Part shown: one piece after another, positions 36,438-45,264 of the stretch | Numbering within the stretch: position 1 is the stretch's first letter | Layout of the letters: every line of letters begins with the position of its first letter | Origin: Bifidobacterium apousia | GTDB lineage: Bacteria > Actinomycetota > Actinomycetes > Actinomycetales > Bifidobacteriaceae | Direction of reading: 5' to 3' | Length of the DNA stretch: 64,000 nt | Assembly: GCF_007559275.1 (NCBI RefSeq) | Contig: NZ_VMHK01000007.1 | Location: 1 to 64,000 of the forward strand | Notes under the pieces: generated by a model | Databases searched by the model: none | What the model saw: only the letters and a program-made list of their open reading frames with translations | Told to the model about the DNA's origin: nothing | Position numbers and translations under genes: made by a program

Positions 36438-37670
36438 ATGGAAGGCATGGGTCTGGATACACCTGACATGAAGGAACTGCTGCAGCCGAGTCTGCCTATC
36501 CAATACGGGGACCAGGCGGGGAATAACCATGTTGGCGGGGCCAGGCATCTGTCCGCCGTCCTGCCGGCCCTGAGCGCCTGTCTGGGAACGCCTGTGGCCA
36601 CTGATGTCCATCCGTCCGCCAAGGCCCTCCAGGAGGCCCTGGGACTGCCGGAGGCACGGTCGGCGGTCGTCGTCCTGGTGGATGGGCTGGGATTCTGGAA
36701 TCTGGTCAGCCGGCAGGGCCATGTGCCCTACCTGCGCTCGCTGCTGTCCGAACCCATCAACCAGCGTCCCCTCTACACCAGTCTGCCCTCGACGACCGTG
36801 GCGGCCATGGGAGTCTTCGGCACCGGAACCAGCCCGGGGCTGACCGGCATGACCGGCTACACCCAGCTGAACCCGGACACCGGCCAGCTGGGTCAGATGA
36901 TCCAATTCAGGGGGGCTCAGGATCCCGAGCGTCTGCAACGCCGTCCCACGGTCTTCGAGACTCTCCAGGCGCAGGGGGTCCGGGTGACCTCCTCGGGCCT
37001 GCCGCGTTTTCGCGACTCAGCCCTGACCCGTGCGGCTCTGCGCGGCGGGGAGTACCTGGCCCACAATCACTCCCGTCAGCGTCTTCTGGCTGCCTGCCAG
37101 GCTGCCCGCCAGCCGGGGCTGACCTACCTCTATATCCGCGATGTGGACAAGGTGGGCCACCACAGCGGCTGGGAGGGCGAGGAATGGGTGGCCGCTCTGG
37201 AAGCGACCGATGCACAGCTGGCCGAGCTTCATCGCCGCCTGCCCGCCGGGACGCTGACGGTGATCGTGGCCGATCATGGCATGGTTGAGTCCGATCCGAA
37301 CCAGCGCATTGACATCGCCCAGGACCCGGAGCTGAGCCGGGATGTGCGACTGGTGGGCGGCGAGCCTAGGGCGGTCATGCTCTATCTGGACCAGAGGGCG
37401 GATCCCCAGGTCGTGGCCGCCCGTTGGCGGGGGCGTCTGGGGGAGCGAGCCTGGGTGCTGACCCGGGACCAGGCCATCGAACGGGGAATCTTCGGTCCTG
37501 TGGATGCCCGGATTCGACCCATGATCGGCGACCTTCTGGTGCTGGCCGGCGATCGGATCACCTTAGTGAATTCGGCTGATCAGACCGATGCAGCGACCAG
37601 GCTGCCTGGCGTCCATGGCTCCTGGACCCGTCTGGAGACGCAGATCCCCTGCCTGATCGATCTGGTCTGA
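36438..37670 (+). CDS. Alkaline-phosphatase-superfamily phosphodiesterase/nucleotide pyrophosphatase
   Basis: The 410-residue protein belongs to the nucleotide pyrophosphatase/phosphodiesterase branch of the alkaline phosphatase fold. Metal-ligand motifs are visible in order: VVVLVDGLGFWN (Asp), SLPSTTVAAMG (nucleophile Thr region), RDVDKVGHHSGW (Asp and His) and IVADHGMVESD (Asp-His). There is no signal peptide, so it seems cytosolic. The substrate is unknown. I kept the first ATG (36438); ATG 36447 and 36468 are alternatives and none has a strong ribosome binding site. Its stop abuts the sepH stop with no bases between. Confidence 0.75.
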   Translation: MEGMGLDTPDMKELLQPSLPIQYGDQAGNNHVGGARHLSAVLPALSACLGTPVATDVHPSAKALQEALGLPEARSAVVVLVDGLGFWNLVSRQGHVPYLRSLLSEPINQRPLYTSLPSTTVAAMGVFGTGTSPGLTGMTGYTQLNPDTGQLGQMIQFRGAQDPERLQRRPTVFETLQAQGVRVTSSGLPRFRDSALTRAALRGGEYLAHNHSRQRLLAACQAARQPGLTYLYIRDVDKVGHHSGWEGEEWVAALEATDAQLAELHRRLPAGTLTVIVADHGMVESDPNQRIDIAQDPELSRDVRLVGGEPRAVMLYLDQRADPQVVAARWRGRLGERAWVLTRDQAIERGIFGPVDARIRPMIGDLLVLAGDRITLVNSADQTDAATRLPGVHGSWTRLETQIPCLIDLV

Positions 37671-38705
37671 CTACTTGCCGAAGAGGATCTCATCCCAGCT
37701 GGGTACGGCCGACCGCCCGGAGTGCTTTTTGGCCCGCTTGCTGCGGCGGCCCTCCTTGGGCTGATCCTCCTGCTCGTCCTGCCCGGCATCATCGCCTTGA
37801 TCCTGTTGCTGGTGCTGCCCATGGTTCTGCACGGGCAGGACCATGGTGGATTCGTTGTCTCTGATGGGAGGATGCTCGGCCGTATCGGGATCCTCGCTCA
37901 GCTCGGCACGGGGTTGACTGGGCTCTCGGTCGGCTGTCCGCTCCTGGCCTTCCTTGGGCTTGCCATAAAGCCAGGCCGTGAGTGCCGCCTGGCGTTCACC
38001 GTTTTCTTCTTCGATTGGGGCAACGGTATCCTGCTGGCTTGGGGGCCGCCTGTCGGTCTGATCGTCGATTTCTTCGGCGGGTCCCTGGTCTCCAGCGGGT
38101 CGCTCCTGTCCGTGGTCGTCTGTGGAATCGTCCAGCAGCATCCTTGCCGCCCCGTTCAAACAGGTCACGGTGTTGTCATGCATGTTCCAGGCCCAGCGGG
38201 CGTTGAAAATCCGCTTGTCCAGCGTAAACACGCCGTTGATGTTCCAGGGTTCGTACCCTCGTCTGGTGGCCTGCCAGGAAACCTGGGTCAGGCTGACCCC
38301 CGCACGGGCCAGCACCTTGCCGATCAGTTCCTGATAGTTTCGTCCCCCCGACCCCTTGGGTGCCGGCATGGTCAGGAACTGCTCGATGGCGTACTTCTTC
38401 TCGGTTTCCACAGGAGCCGCGAAACGCCGTACCAGCGCTTCGTTGACAGCGTATTGCTGAGCCACCTGCTCGGGGCGGGCGCCGGCGCGCACAGCGGCCT
38501 GAATCGCTGAGACGGGCAGGGGCTTGGACTTGCCGGTCTGGGGGTCCACGTCCTCTTCCTCCTTGACCTGCTTGGCCTCAAGAATGGCGCGATCAAGCGC
38601 ATCGTCGACTCTTACGGCGAAGTGCCGGTGGTCACAGACGAAGACCAGATCGCCCCTGTCGTCGACATGGTCAAAGCTGGCCACCCTGGTCCCATTCTCA
38701 GACAT
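37671..38705 (-). CDS. sepH: Septation protein SepH (DUF3071)
   Basis: SepH is an actinobacterial division protein that promotes FtsZ assembly. The N-terminal DUF3071 domain (residues ~1-170) contains an HTH-like segment, VSAIQAAVRAGARPEQVAQQYAVNEALVRRF, and the conserved KRIFNARWAWNMHDNTVTCLNGAARMLL, both quoted here in part as landmarks. The remaining ~170 residues are a disordered tail rich in Gln, Glu, Asp and Arg, ending in a short conserved PSWDEILFG peptide, which resembles the C-terminal tail described in SepH. The likely start is ATG 38705; a TAGGGG box lies just upstream, so it may be leaderless. Confidence 0.9.
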   Translation of the reverse strand: MSENGTRVASFDHVDDRGDLVFVCDHRHFAVRVDDALDRAILEAKQVKEEEDVDPQTGKSKPLPVSAIQAAVRAGARPEQVAQQYAVNEALVRRFAAPVETEKKYAIEQFLTMPAPKGSGGRNYQELIGKVLARAGVSLTQVSWQATRRGYEPWNINGVFTLDKRIFNARWAWNMHDNTVTCLNGAARMLLDDSTDDHGQERPAGDQGPAEEIDDQTDRRPPSQQDTVAPIEEENGERQAALTAWLYGKPKEGQERTADREPSQPRAELSEDPDTAEHPPIRDNESTMVLPVQNHGQHQQQDQGDDAGQDEQEDQPKEGRRSKRAKKHSGRSAVPSWDEILFGK

Positions 38706-38775
38706 GCACGCCCCTATCCTCTTACGGTTCCTTTACACGGCCTCAGGTATTTCCATTGTGCCCTATGGTTCGTAT

Positions 38776-38803
38776 TTTACGTGCTTTTGAAATCGTGTAT
38801 CCT
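38776..38803 (+). promoter_or_regulatory. Promoter of DUF4193-dut
   Basis: TTTACG (-35) and TATCCT (-10) are 16 bases apart, in the 167-base space between divergent sepH and DUF4193. A leader of about 60 bases follows, with AAAGGG before the start. Confidence 0.45.
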
Positions 38804-38872
38804 ATGCGCAGTACATATCGTGTGAAATGACCGGCATACGAGGTGGCTGGTCGAACAAGGAAAGGGTACACG

Positions 38873-39166
38873 ATGGCACAGGATTACGATACCCCGCGAG
38901 ACAAGGACGAAGACGAGGAATCCCTGCAGGAGCTGGGCAAAAGCGGCCAGGATGCCGGGGCCGACCTGGACGACGACGAGAACGCCATCGCCGAGGACTA
39001 TGAGCTGCCGGGCGCTGACCTGAGCAATGAGGACTCTTCGGTGACCGTCATCCCCATGCAGGGCGATGAATTCATCTGCTCCAACTGCTTCCTGGTCAAA
39101 CACCGGAGCCAGCTGGCCTATATGACTCCCGACGGCAAGCCCGTCTGCAAGGAGTGCGCCGCCTGA
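38873..39166 (+). CDS. DUF4193 zinc-ribbon-like small acidic protein
   Basis: A 97-residue protein of the actinobacterial DUF4193 family. The first 60 residues are very acidic (many Asp-Glu runs). The end carries two Cys pairs, CSNC and CKEC, about 25 residues apart, which look like a zinc ribbon. This resembles proteins that bind RNA polymerase or ribosomes, but no function is established for DUF4193. AAAGGG lies six bases before the ATG at 38873. Its TGA overlaps the dut ATG, so the two are coupled. Confidence 0.85.
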   Translation: MAQDYDTPRDKDEDEESLQELGKSGQDAGADLDDDENAIAEDYELPGADLSNEDSSVTVIPMQGDEFICSNCFLVKHRSQLAYMTPDGKPVCKECAA

Positions 39167-39630
39167 TGGCCTACGACGAGTCCTACAACGAGCCGGAAAC
39201 GGTCGAGGTCCTGTTCAAATCCTTGGATGGGGCCGAGGTGCCGGAATACGCCATGCCTGGCGATGCGGGGGCTGATCTGCGAGCCAGGGTGGCCGTGGAC
39301 CTGGCCCCCTTCCAGCGGGCCCTGGTTCCCACTGGTGTCGCTCTGGCTCTGCCCAACGGGTACGTCGGCCTGGTTCACCCACGCTCAGGGCTGGCAGTCA
39401 AGATGGGGGTGACCGTGCTCAACGCGCCCGGAACCATCGATGCCGGGTACCGGGGCGAGATCAAGGTGCCGCTGATCAACTTGGATCCGCATGAGTCGGT
39501 TCACTTCGAGCCTGGGGAGCGCATTGCCCAGCTGGTCATCCAGCGTTACGTACAGGCCCGTTTCGTGCCCGCAGAACGTCTGCCTGGCTCGGTGCGTTCG
39601 GATGCCGGATTCGGCTCGACTGGCCGCTGA
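39166..39630 (+). CDS. dut: Deoxyuridine 5'-triphosphate nucleotidohydrolase (dUTPase)
   Basis: Dut hydrolyses dUTP to dUMP and pyrophosphate, keeping uracil out of DNA and feeding dTMP synthesis. The five trimeric-dUTPase motifs are present in order in this 154-residue protein: PGDAGADLRA, HPRSGLAVK, NAPGTIDAGYRGEI, RIAQLVIQ and the C-terminal RSDAGFGSTGR that closes over the nucleotide. The ATG overlaps the DUF4193 stop by one base; a GTG at 39154 is within the previous gene and is rejected. rel follows 83 bases later. Confidence 0.97.
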   Translation: MAYDESYNEPETVEVLFKSLDGAEVPEYAMPGDAGADLRARVAVDLAPFQRALVPTGVALALPNGYVGLVHPRSGLAVKMGVTVLNAPGTIDAGYRGEIKVPLINLDPHESVHFEPGERIAQLVIQRYVQARFVPAERLPGSVRSDAGFGSTGR

Positions 39631-39713
39631 GGCATCCTTCGGACACGGACGGCCTGAATGGGTCAGGCGCAAGTGTAGGATTGGTGCATTATATCAGGAC
39701 ATTGGAGGCTTGA

Positions 39714-42074
39714 ATGGTCACTCCGGAGGGCAGCGTCTGCAGCAATGATGTCGGCGAGCAGGCCCCGTCCGGCCTGTCCTCCAGAGCCTTGGGCTGCGAA
39801 ATCAGCGACGATCCGCTCAACCCCCTGATGCCCATCCGGGAGATCTGCGCCGCCCACCATCCCGGCGAGGACCTGTCCATGCTCCAGCGCGCCTATGACC
39901 GGGCTGTAGTCCAGCATGCCAACCAAAGGCGCAAGTCCGGCGAGCCCTACATCATTCATCCACTGGCTGTCGCTCAGATTCTGGCCGACCTGGGCATGGG
40001 TCCTACGGTGGTTTCGGCCGGTCTGCTGCACGACACGGTGGAGGATACCGACTACACCCTGGAGCAGTGCAGAAATGACTTCGGCGATACCGTGGCCGGC
40101 CTGGTGGATGGGGTCACCAAAATATCCAAGATGGACTACGGCGATTCGGCCCAGGCCGAGACCATCCGCAAGATGATCGTGGCCATGAGCCGGGATGTGC
40201 GCGTCCTGGTGGTCAAGCTGGCCGACCGGGTCCACAACGCCCGCACCTGGCGCTACGTCAAGGCTTCATCAGCCCAGCGTAAGGCCCGCGAGACCCTCGA
40301 TGTCTACGCCCCTCTTGCCAACCGTCTGGGCATGAACGCCATCAAGACCGAGCTGGAGGAGCTCAGCTTCAAGACGCTCTATCCCAAGATCTACAACGAA
40401 ATCGTAGTGCTGGTCTCCCGCAGGGCGGGCCAGCGGGAGGTCTACCTGAAGCAGATCCTGGACGAGATCCACGAGGATCTGGATGCCCAGGGCATCAAGG
40501 CCCAGGTGACCGGACGGCCCAAGGACTACTTCAGCATCTACCAGAAGATGATCGTGCGCGGACACGATTTCGCTAACATTTACGATCTGGTCGGGGTGCG
40601 CATCATCGTGGACACCATCCGCGACTGCTATGCGGCCCTGGGCGCCGTCCATGCACGCTGGAGCCCGGTGCCTGGGCGATTCAAGGACTACATCGCCATG
40701 CCCAAGACCAACCGCTACCAGTCCTTGCACACCACGGTGGTGGGCCCGGGCGGCAAGCCGGTGGAGATCCAGATCCGCACCTGGCAGATGCACCGTCGTG
40801 CTGAGTTCGGCATCGCCGCCCACTGGAAGTACAAGGAGAACGGGTCTGCCGGCCGCGAACTCTCCCAGCCTGACAAGGCTGACGTCAAGCGCGAGCGCCA
40901 GGAGGGGGAGCTGAGCCAGGAGGACAACCTGACCTGGATCCAGCAGCTGGCTGACTGGACCAGCGAGACCCCTGACTCCAATGAGTTCCTGGGCTCCCTC
41001 AAGGACGATCTGGGTTCGGCCGAGGTCTATGTGTTCACCCCCAAGGGCAAGATCATCTCCCTGCCGGCCGAATCCACACCCGTGGACTTCGCCTACGCCG
41101 TCCACACCGAGGTGGGGCACAGAACCATGGGCGCCAGGGTTAACGGTCGTCTGGTCCCCCTGGACACCAAGCTGCGCAACGGGGATACGGTCGAGATCCT
41201 GACCAGCAAGTCGGACACCGATGGGCCCTCGCGCGACTGGCTCAGCTTCGCCAAGAGCCCCCGCGCCCGCAGCAAGATCCGTCAGTGGTTCAGCAAGGAG
41301 CGCCGTTCGGAGACCATCGAGGAGGGCAAGGACGAGCTGATCCGCGCCATGCGCAAGCGGAACCTGCCAGTGGCCACCCTGCTGACCCCCGAAGCCATGG
41401 TGGGGGCCGCCGACGAGCTCAACTATCCCAATGAGAAGGCCGTCTACGCTGCCATTGGCGACGGACAGGTCTCCACCCAGAACGTGATCTCCCGGCTGGT
41501 TCATGACGCTGGCCGGTCAGCCCTTGAGGACGAGGTGGAGCAGGAGGCCATACCTCTGCAGCGGGTGGCCAAATCCAGCCGGCCGGAGACCTCCCAGGGG
41601 ATCTCGGTCAAGGGTGTGGACGATGTCTGGGTCAAGCTGGCCCGTTGCTGCACCCCAGTGCCGGGAGATCCCATCACCGGGTTCATCACCCGCAACCAGG
41701 GCGTCTCGGTCCATCGGTCCGACTGTCAGAACCTTCTGGACCTGCGCAAGAAGCAGCCCGAACGGATCATCGAGGTCTCCTGGACGGGCAAACAGGGCAC
41801 CTTCATGGTCCAGATCCAAGTGGAGGCCCTGGACCGGCCCCACCTGCTCTCTGACATCACCCAGGTGCTGTCCGACCACGGCGTCAACATTCTGTCGGGC
41901 AGCCAGTCCACTGGCCGTGACCGGGTGGCCGTCAGCCAGTTCGTCTTCGAGATGGGCGACCCCCAGCATCTGAACACCCTCTTGTCGGCCGTCAGGAAGA
42001 TTGACGGGGTCTTCGATGCCTACCGTCTGACAGGAGCCAAGGGTTCGGCCAGCCCCCATATGCGGGCCATCTGA
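39714..42074 (+). CDS. rel: Bifunctional (p)ppGpp synthetase/hydrolase Rel
   Basis: Rel both makes and degrades (p)ppGpp and senses uncharged tRNA on ribosomes. The 786-residue protein has an HD hydrolase (HPLAVAQIL, LLHDTVEDTDYT with His106-Asp107), the synthetase (VTGRPKDYFSIYQKM with the RxKD motif of bifunctional enzymes; YQSLHTTV), TGS (VYVFTPKGKIISLPAESTPVDFAYA in part), a zinc-finger-like CCTPVPGD segment and a C-terminal ACT domain. TTGGAGG lies five bases before the ATG. It is the main alarmone enzyme; the small synthetase at 1362 is the second. Confidence 0.97.
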   Translation: MVTPEGSVCSNDVGEQAPSGLSSRALGCEISDDPLNPLMPIREICAAHHPGEDLSMLQRAYDRAVVQHANQRRKSGEPYIIHPLAVAQILADLGMGPTVVSAGLLHDTVEDTDYTLEQCRNDFGDTVAGLVDGVTKISKMDYGDSAQAETIRKMIVAMSRDVRVLVVKLADRVHNARTWRYVKASSAQRKARETLDVYAPLANRLGMNAIKTELEELSFKTLYPKIYNEIVVLVSRRAGQREVYLKQILDEIHEDLDAQGIKAQVTGRPKDYFSIYQKMIVRGHDFANIYDLVGVRIIVDTIRDCYAALGAVHARWSPVPGRFKDYIAMPKTNRYQSLHTTVVGPGGKPVEIQIRTWQMHRRAEFGIAAHWKYKENGSAGRELSQPDKADVKRERQEGELSQEDNLTWIQQLADWTSETPDSNEFLGSLKDDLGSAEVYVFTPKGKIISLPAESTPVDFAYAVHTEVGHRTMGARVNGRLVPLDTKLRNGDTVEILTSKSDTDGPSRDWLSFAKSPRARSKIRQWFSKERRSETIEEGKDELIRAMRKRNLPVATLLTPEAMVGAADELNYPNEKAVYAAIGDGQVSTQNVISRLVHDAGRSALEDEVEQEAIPLQRVAKSSRPETSQGISVKGVDDVWVKLARCCTPVPGDPITGFITRNQGVSVHRSDCQNLLDLRKKQPERIIEVSWTGKQGTFMVQIQVEALDRPHLLSDITQVLSDHGVNILSGSQSTGRDRVAVSQFVFEMGDPQHLNTLLSAVRKIDGVFDAYRLTGAKGSASPHMRAI

Positions 42075-42203
42075 CCTCCTCTGCAACCAGGCTTATAGCC
42101 CTTTCCCTGACCTGCTTTTCTGGCTTGTGATCTCTGCATGCTGTTCCAGCTGGTGGCTGTCCGGAAGTTCTGCTGGACCAAGGTCTCATGGATGGATACG
42201 AAA

Positions 42204-42238
42204 GGACCCCCGGTGGTCGATGACCAGGTCGGGGGTCC
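42204..42238. terminator. Hairpin between convergent rel and the DUF349 gene
   Basis: GGACCCCC (42204-42211) pairs with GGGGGTCC (42231-42238), with an inner GGTC/GACC pairing. It can serve both strands. Confidence 0.65.
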
Positions 42239-42255
42239 TAGCTGAACGGATGCGA

Positions 42256-43755
42256 TCAGCGCACAGCGTTCATCCACTGCTCCTTGGTGGCCTTCTCGGC
42301 CTCAAGCTCCTGCTTCTTGGCCGGATCCTGCTCGGCGGCGATCCGACGATCCAGATCCTGAAGCTGGGCGGCCAGCTGCTGCTCGAAGCTGGAGACGCGG
42401 GCATCGGCCTCGGGGTCCGACTGGTTCCAGGCTGCATCCTCCACGGCCTTGATCTGCCGGTCCACAGCATCCATCCTGCCCTCGATCCGGCGCACGTCGT
42501 CACGGGGGACAAAGCCGATGCCGTCCCATTCCTCCTGAATCTTGGCCAGCTCCTGCCGCGCCTGCTTGGCGGCCTTGGCATCCTTGACGGGCAGCAGAGC
42601 CTCGGCCTTGGCCACCAGGGCTTCTTTCTTGGTCAGGTTCTCGCGCTCGTTGACCGAGGTCTTGTCCCGGTCTGCCTGACGGGCGTTGAAGAAGACATCC
42701 GCGGCCTGACGGAACCGGGCCCAGAGGGCATCGTCATCCTGACGCCCTGCCCGTCCGGCCTGCTTCCAACGGTCCATGAGCTCATTGAACTGGTGGGAGG
42801 TGGGTCCCCAGTCGGTGGAGTCCTTGATCTGGTCAGCCTCGGCGATGATCTCCTCCTTGATCCGCTTGGTCTCGGACCGTTGGGCATCACGCTGCTGGGC
42901 CCACTTGCGACGGGCCTGGTTGAAAGTGGTGCGGGCGGATGAGAAGCGCTTCCAGAGGACGTCCGCGTCGGCCTTGTCGATGCGGATGGTGGTGCGCTGG
43001 TGCTGCTGCCACTGCTCGAAGAGGGAACGGAATTTGTCCGCTGTGGAACGCCAGTTGGTGGAGTCGCCCAGGGATGCGGCCAGTTCTTCGGCCTTCTCCA
43101 CGATGGCAGTCCGCTCCTTGATGGCCTTGGCCATGGCGTCCTTGCGGGCCTGCGCCAACTCGGCCTTGCGCGCCTGCCCCTGCTCAGCCAGCTGATCCAG
43201 CTGTGTGCGCAGGGCGGCGAGGTCGCCGACGGCCTCGGGCTGCTTAGTCTCCTCTTTGAGCGAGGTGAGGGACTCGTCGATCTCGTGGGCCTTGATCTTG
43301 GGGCTGCGCAGCCTGGAGGCGAAGAGGTTCAGCTTTTCCTTGAGGTCCAGGTATCGGCGGGCATAGAGGTTCAGGGCCTCCTTGGCCTCAGCGTTGGGGA
43401 ACTGACCCACCTGGCGCTCCTGGTCGCCCTCGCGGACGAAGACGTTGCCCTGCTCGTCCACCCGTCCGAAGGCTTCGGCCTTGTCGATCTCCTCCTGGCT
43501 GTAGGTGGGGGCGGCCGGAGCGGCCTTGACGTGAGGGGCCTTGTGGGCCAGAGCCGCAGGGGAGGGGACTGCCTTGGGCTTTGCCGGCTTAGGCGCTACC
43601 GGTGCACTCTGGGTCGGTGCATCCTCAGTGGGAGCAGGTTGTTCCTGTGCGGCCTCTGGTGCCGGCGCAGCGGCGACCTGGCCAGCCGCATCCACGGTGT
43701 GGTCCTCCTGCGGTGTCGAGGTGTTCTCGGGTGTGATGGCGGTGTTGTCGGCCAT
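42256..43755 (-). CDS. DUF349 repeat protein
   Basis: The 499-residue protein has a disordered, Pro/Ala/Gln/Glu-rich N-terminus (~1-95), then a long series of charged helical repeats. Recurrent segments of the type DSTNWRSTADKFRSLFEQWQQ and DSTDWGPTSHQFNELMDRWKQ are the DUF349 signature (W-x-S/G..., then a WK/WQ). About four to five copies are visible. The helices are likely a coiled-coil array. Other family members bind RNA or DNA, but the role is unproven here. AAGGAG lies six bases before the ATG at 43755. It is divergent from hisS by 84 bases. Confidence 0.9.
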   Translation of the reverse strand: MADNTAITPENTSTPQEDHTVDAAGQVAAAPAPEAAQEQPAPTEDAPTQSAPVAPKPAKPKAVPSPAALAHKAPHVKAAPAAPTYSQEEIDKAEAFGRVDEQGNVFVREGDQERQVGQFPNAEAKEALNLYARRYLDLKEKLNLFASRLRSPKIKAHEIDESLTSLKEETKQPEAVGDLAALRTQLDQLAEQGQARKAELAQARKDAMAKAIKERTAIVEKAEELAASLGDSTNWRSTADKFRSLFEQWQQHQRTTIRIDKADADVLWKRFSSARTTFNQARRKWAQQRDAQRSETKRIKEEIIAEADQIKDSTDWGPTSHQFNELMDRWKQAGRAGRQDDDALWARFRQAADVFFNARQADRDKTSVNERENLTKKEALVAKAEALLPVKDAKAAKQARQELAKIQEEWDGIGFVPRDDVRRIEGRMDAVDRQIKAVEDAAWNQSDPEADARVSSFEQQLAAQLQDLDRRIAAEQDPAKKQELEAEKATKEQWMNAVR

Positions 43756-43823
43756 GGCCAGCTCCTTAGGCTTGTGTGTTGGAGAGATCGCAAAATATGG
43801 CAATACCATTTTCCTTGACCTCC

Positions 43824-43834
43824 TATAGTATAGG
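43824..43834 (+). promoter_or_regulatory. -10 region of hisS, leaderless
   Basis: Overlapping TATAGT and TATAGG hexamers end 10 and 5 bases before the hisS ATG. No ribosome binding site intervenes. Confidence 0.45.
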
Positions 43835-43839
43835 TTCTT

Positions 43840-45225
43840 ATGGCAAAAGGCACATCTCTATCCGGTTTCCCTGAATGGCTTCCTTCACAACGAGTGGTGG
43901 AGCAGCGCATCATCGACACGCTCCGCAAGGTCTTCGAATTGAACGGCTACATCGGCATTGAGACCAGGGCCGTCGAAGAGGGCTCCAGCCTGCTCAAGAA
44001 GGGGGAGACCAGCAAGGAGATCTACCTGCTCTCCCGGCTGCAGGATCTGGGCCAGGAAAAGGATGTGCCGGTGGAGCGCCGGCTGGGCCTGCATTTCGAC
44101 CTGACTGTGCCGCTCAGCCGCTACGTGGTGGAGCACAGCAACGACCTGACCTTCCCCTTCAAGCGCTGGCAGATTCAGAAGGTCTGGCGAGGGGAGCGCC
44201 CCCAGGAGGGACGGTTCAGGGAGTTCGTCCAGGCTGATATTGATGTGATCGGCAACGGGGAGCTGCCCGACCACTACGAGGTCGAGGTGCCCCTGGTCAT
44301 GCTGAGCGCCCTGGAGGAGCTGCGGGCCTTCGGCCTGCCCAAGCCCACCGTGCACGCCAACAACCGCAAGCTCTCCGAGGGGTTCTACCGGGGTCTGGGC
44401 CTGGAGGACATCGAAGGCGTCCTGCGCGAGATCGACAAGCTGGACAAGATCGGCCCTGACGAGGTGGCCAACCTGCTGGTCAGTGAGTGCGGAGCCAACC
44501 AGGACCAGGCCAGGGCCTGCCTGGATCTGGCCGAGCTGACCGCCGACGATGGCGAGCAGCTGCGCCAGCGCTTCGACGCCCTGGTCGACAAGGTTGGCAT
44601 CGACAAGGAGTCTCCTGCGTACGCTCTGGCCATTGAGGGTCTGGAGACGCTGGTCATGATCATCGACGAGGCCGCGCGCATCCGGCCGGGCTCGGTCATC
44701 GCCGACCTGAAGATCGCCCGCGGGTTGGACTACTACACCGGCTCGGTCTACGAGACCTTCCTGGAGGGGGCGCAGTCCCTGGGGTCCATCTGCTCCGGCG
44801 GCCGTTACGACAACCTGGCCAGCCAGGGCAACCGCACCTATCCGGGTGTGGGGCTGTCCATCGGACTTTCGCGCCTGCTCTCCTACCTGCTGGCCCAGGG
44901 GGCCCAGGCCTCCCGGGTCTCCCCAGCGGCGGTCATGGTCGCCGTCTGGGATGAGGGGGATCGCACCGCCAGCAACCACATCGCCCAGGATCTGAGGGCC
45001 AGGGGGATCGCTGCCGATGTGGCTCCGACCGCAGCCAAGATCGGCAAGCAGATCCGCTATGCCGACCACCTGGGCATCCCCTATGTCTGGTTCCCGGCCA
45101 AGGAGGGCCAGCAGGAGGGCGACCAGGTCAAGAACATCATTACCGGCGAACAGGTTCCGGCCGACCTGGTGTCGTGGAGGCCAGATAGCCTGTATGCCCG
45201 GCAGAGTGTGGAATACCAGGCCTGA
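43840..45225 (+). CDS. hisS: Histidyl-tRNA synthetase
   Basis: Class II enzyme that charges tRNA-His. The 461-residue protein has the motif 2 region FKRWQIQKVWRGERPQEGRFREFVQADID, the histidine-A motifs KIARGLDYYTGSVYE and CSGGRYDNL, a motif 3 of GLSIGLSRLLSYL and a C-terminal anticodon-binding domain (~350-460). The start lies just after two TATAG-type -10 boxes and has no ribosome binding site, so it is probably leaderless. aspS follows 39 bases later, as is usual in Actinobacteria, and may be co-transcribed. Confidence 0.97.
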   Translation: MAKGTSLSGFPEWLPSQRVVEQRIIDTLRKVFELNGYIGIETRAVEEGSSLLKKGETSKEIYLLSRLQDLGQEKDVPVERRLGLHFDLTVPLSRYVVEHSNDLTFPFKRWQIQKVWRGERPQEGRFREFVQADIDVIGNGELPDHYEVEVPLVMLSALEELRAFGLPKPTVHANNRKLSEGFYRGLGLEDIEGVLREIDKLDKIGPDEVANLLVSECGANQDQARACLDLAELTADDGEQLRQRFDALVDKVGIDKESPAYALAIEGLETLVMIIDEAARIRPGSVIADLKIARGLDYYTGSVYETFLEGAQSLGSICSGGRYDNLASQGNRTYPGVGLSIGLSRLLSYLLAQGAQASRVSPAAVMVAVWDEGDRTASNHIAQDLRARGIAADVAPTAAKIGKQIRYADHLGIPYVWFPAKEGQQEGDQVKNIITGEQVPADLVSWRPDSLYARQSVEYQA

Positions 45226-45264
45226 CGCAGGGGCAGGCCGATCATTATGGAGGTACAGGAGAGC

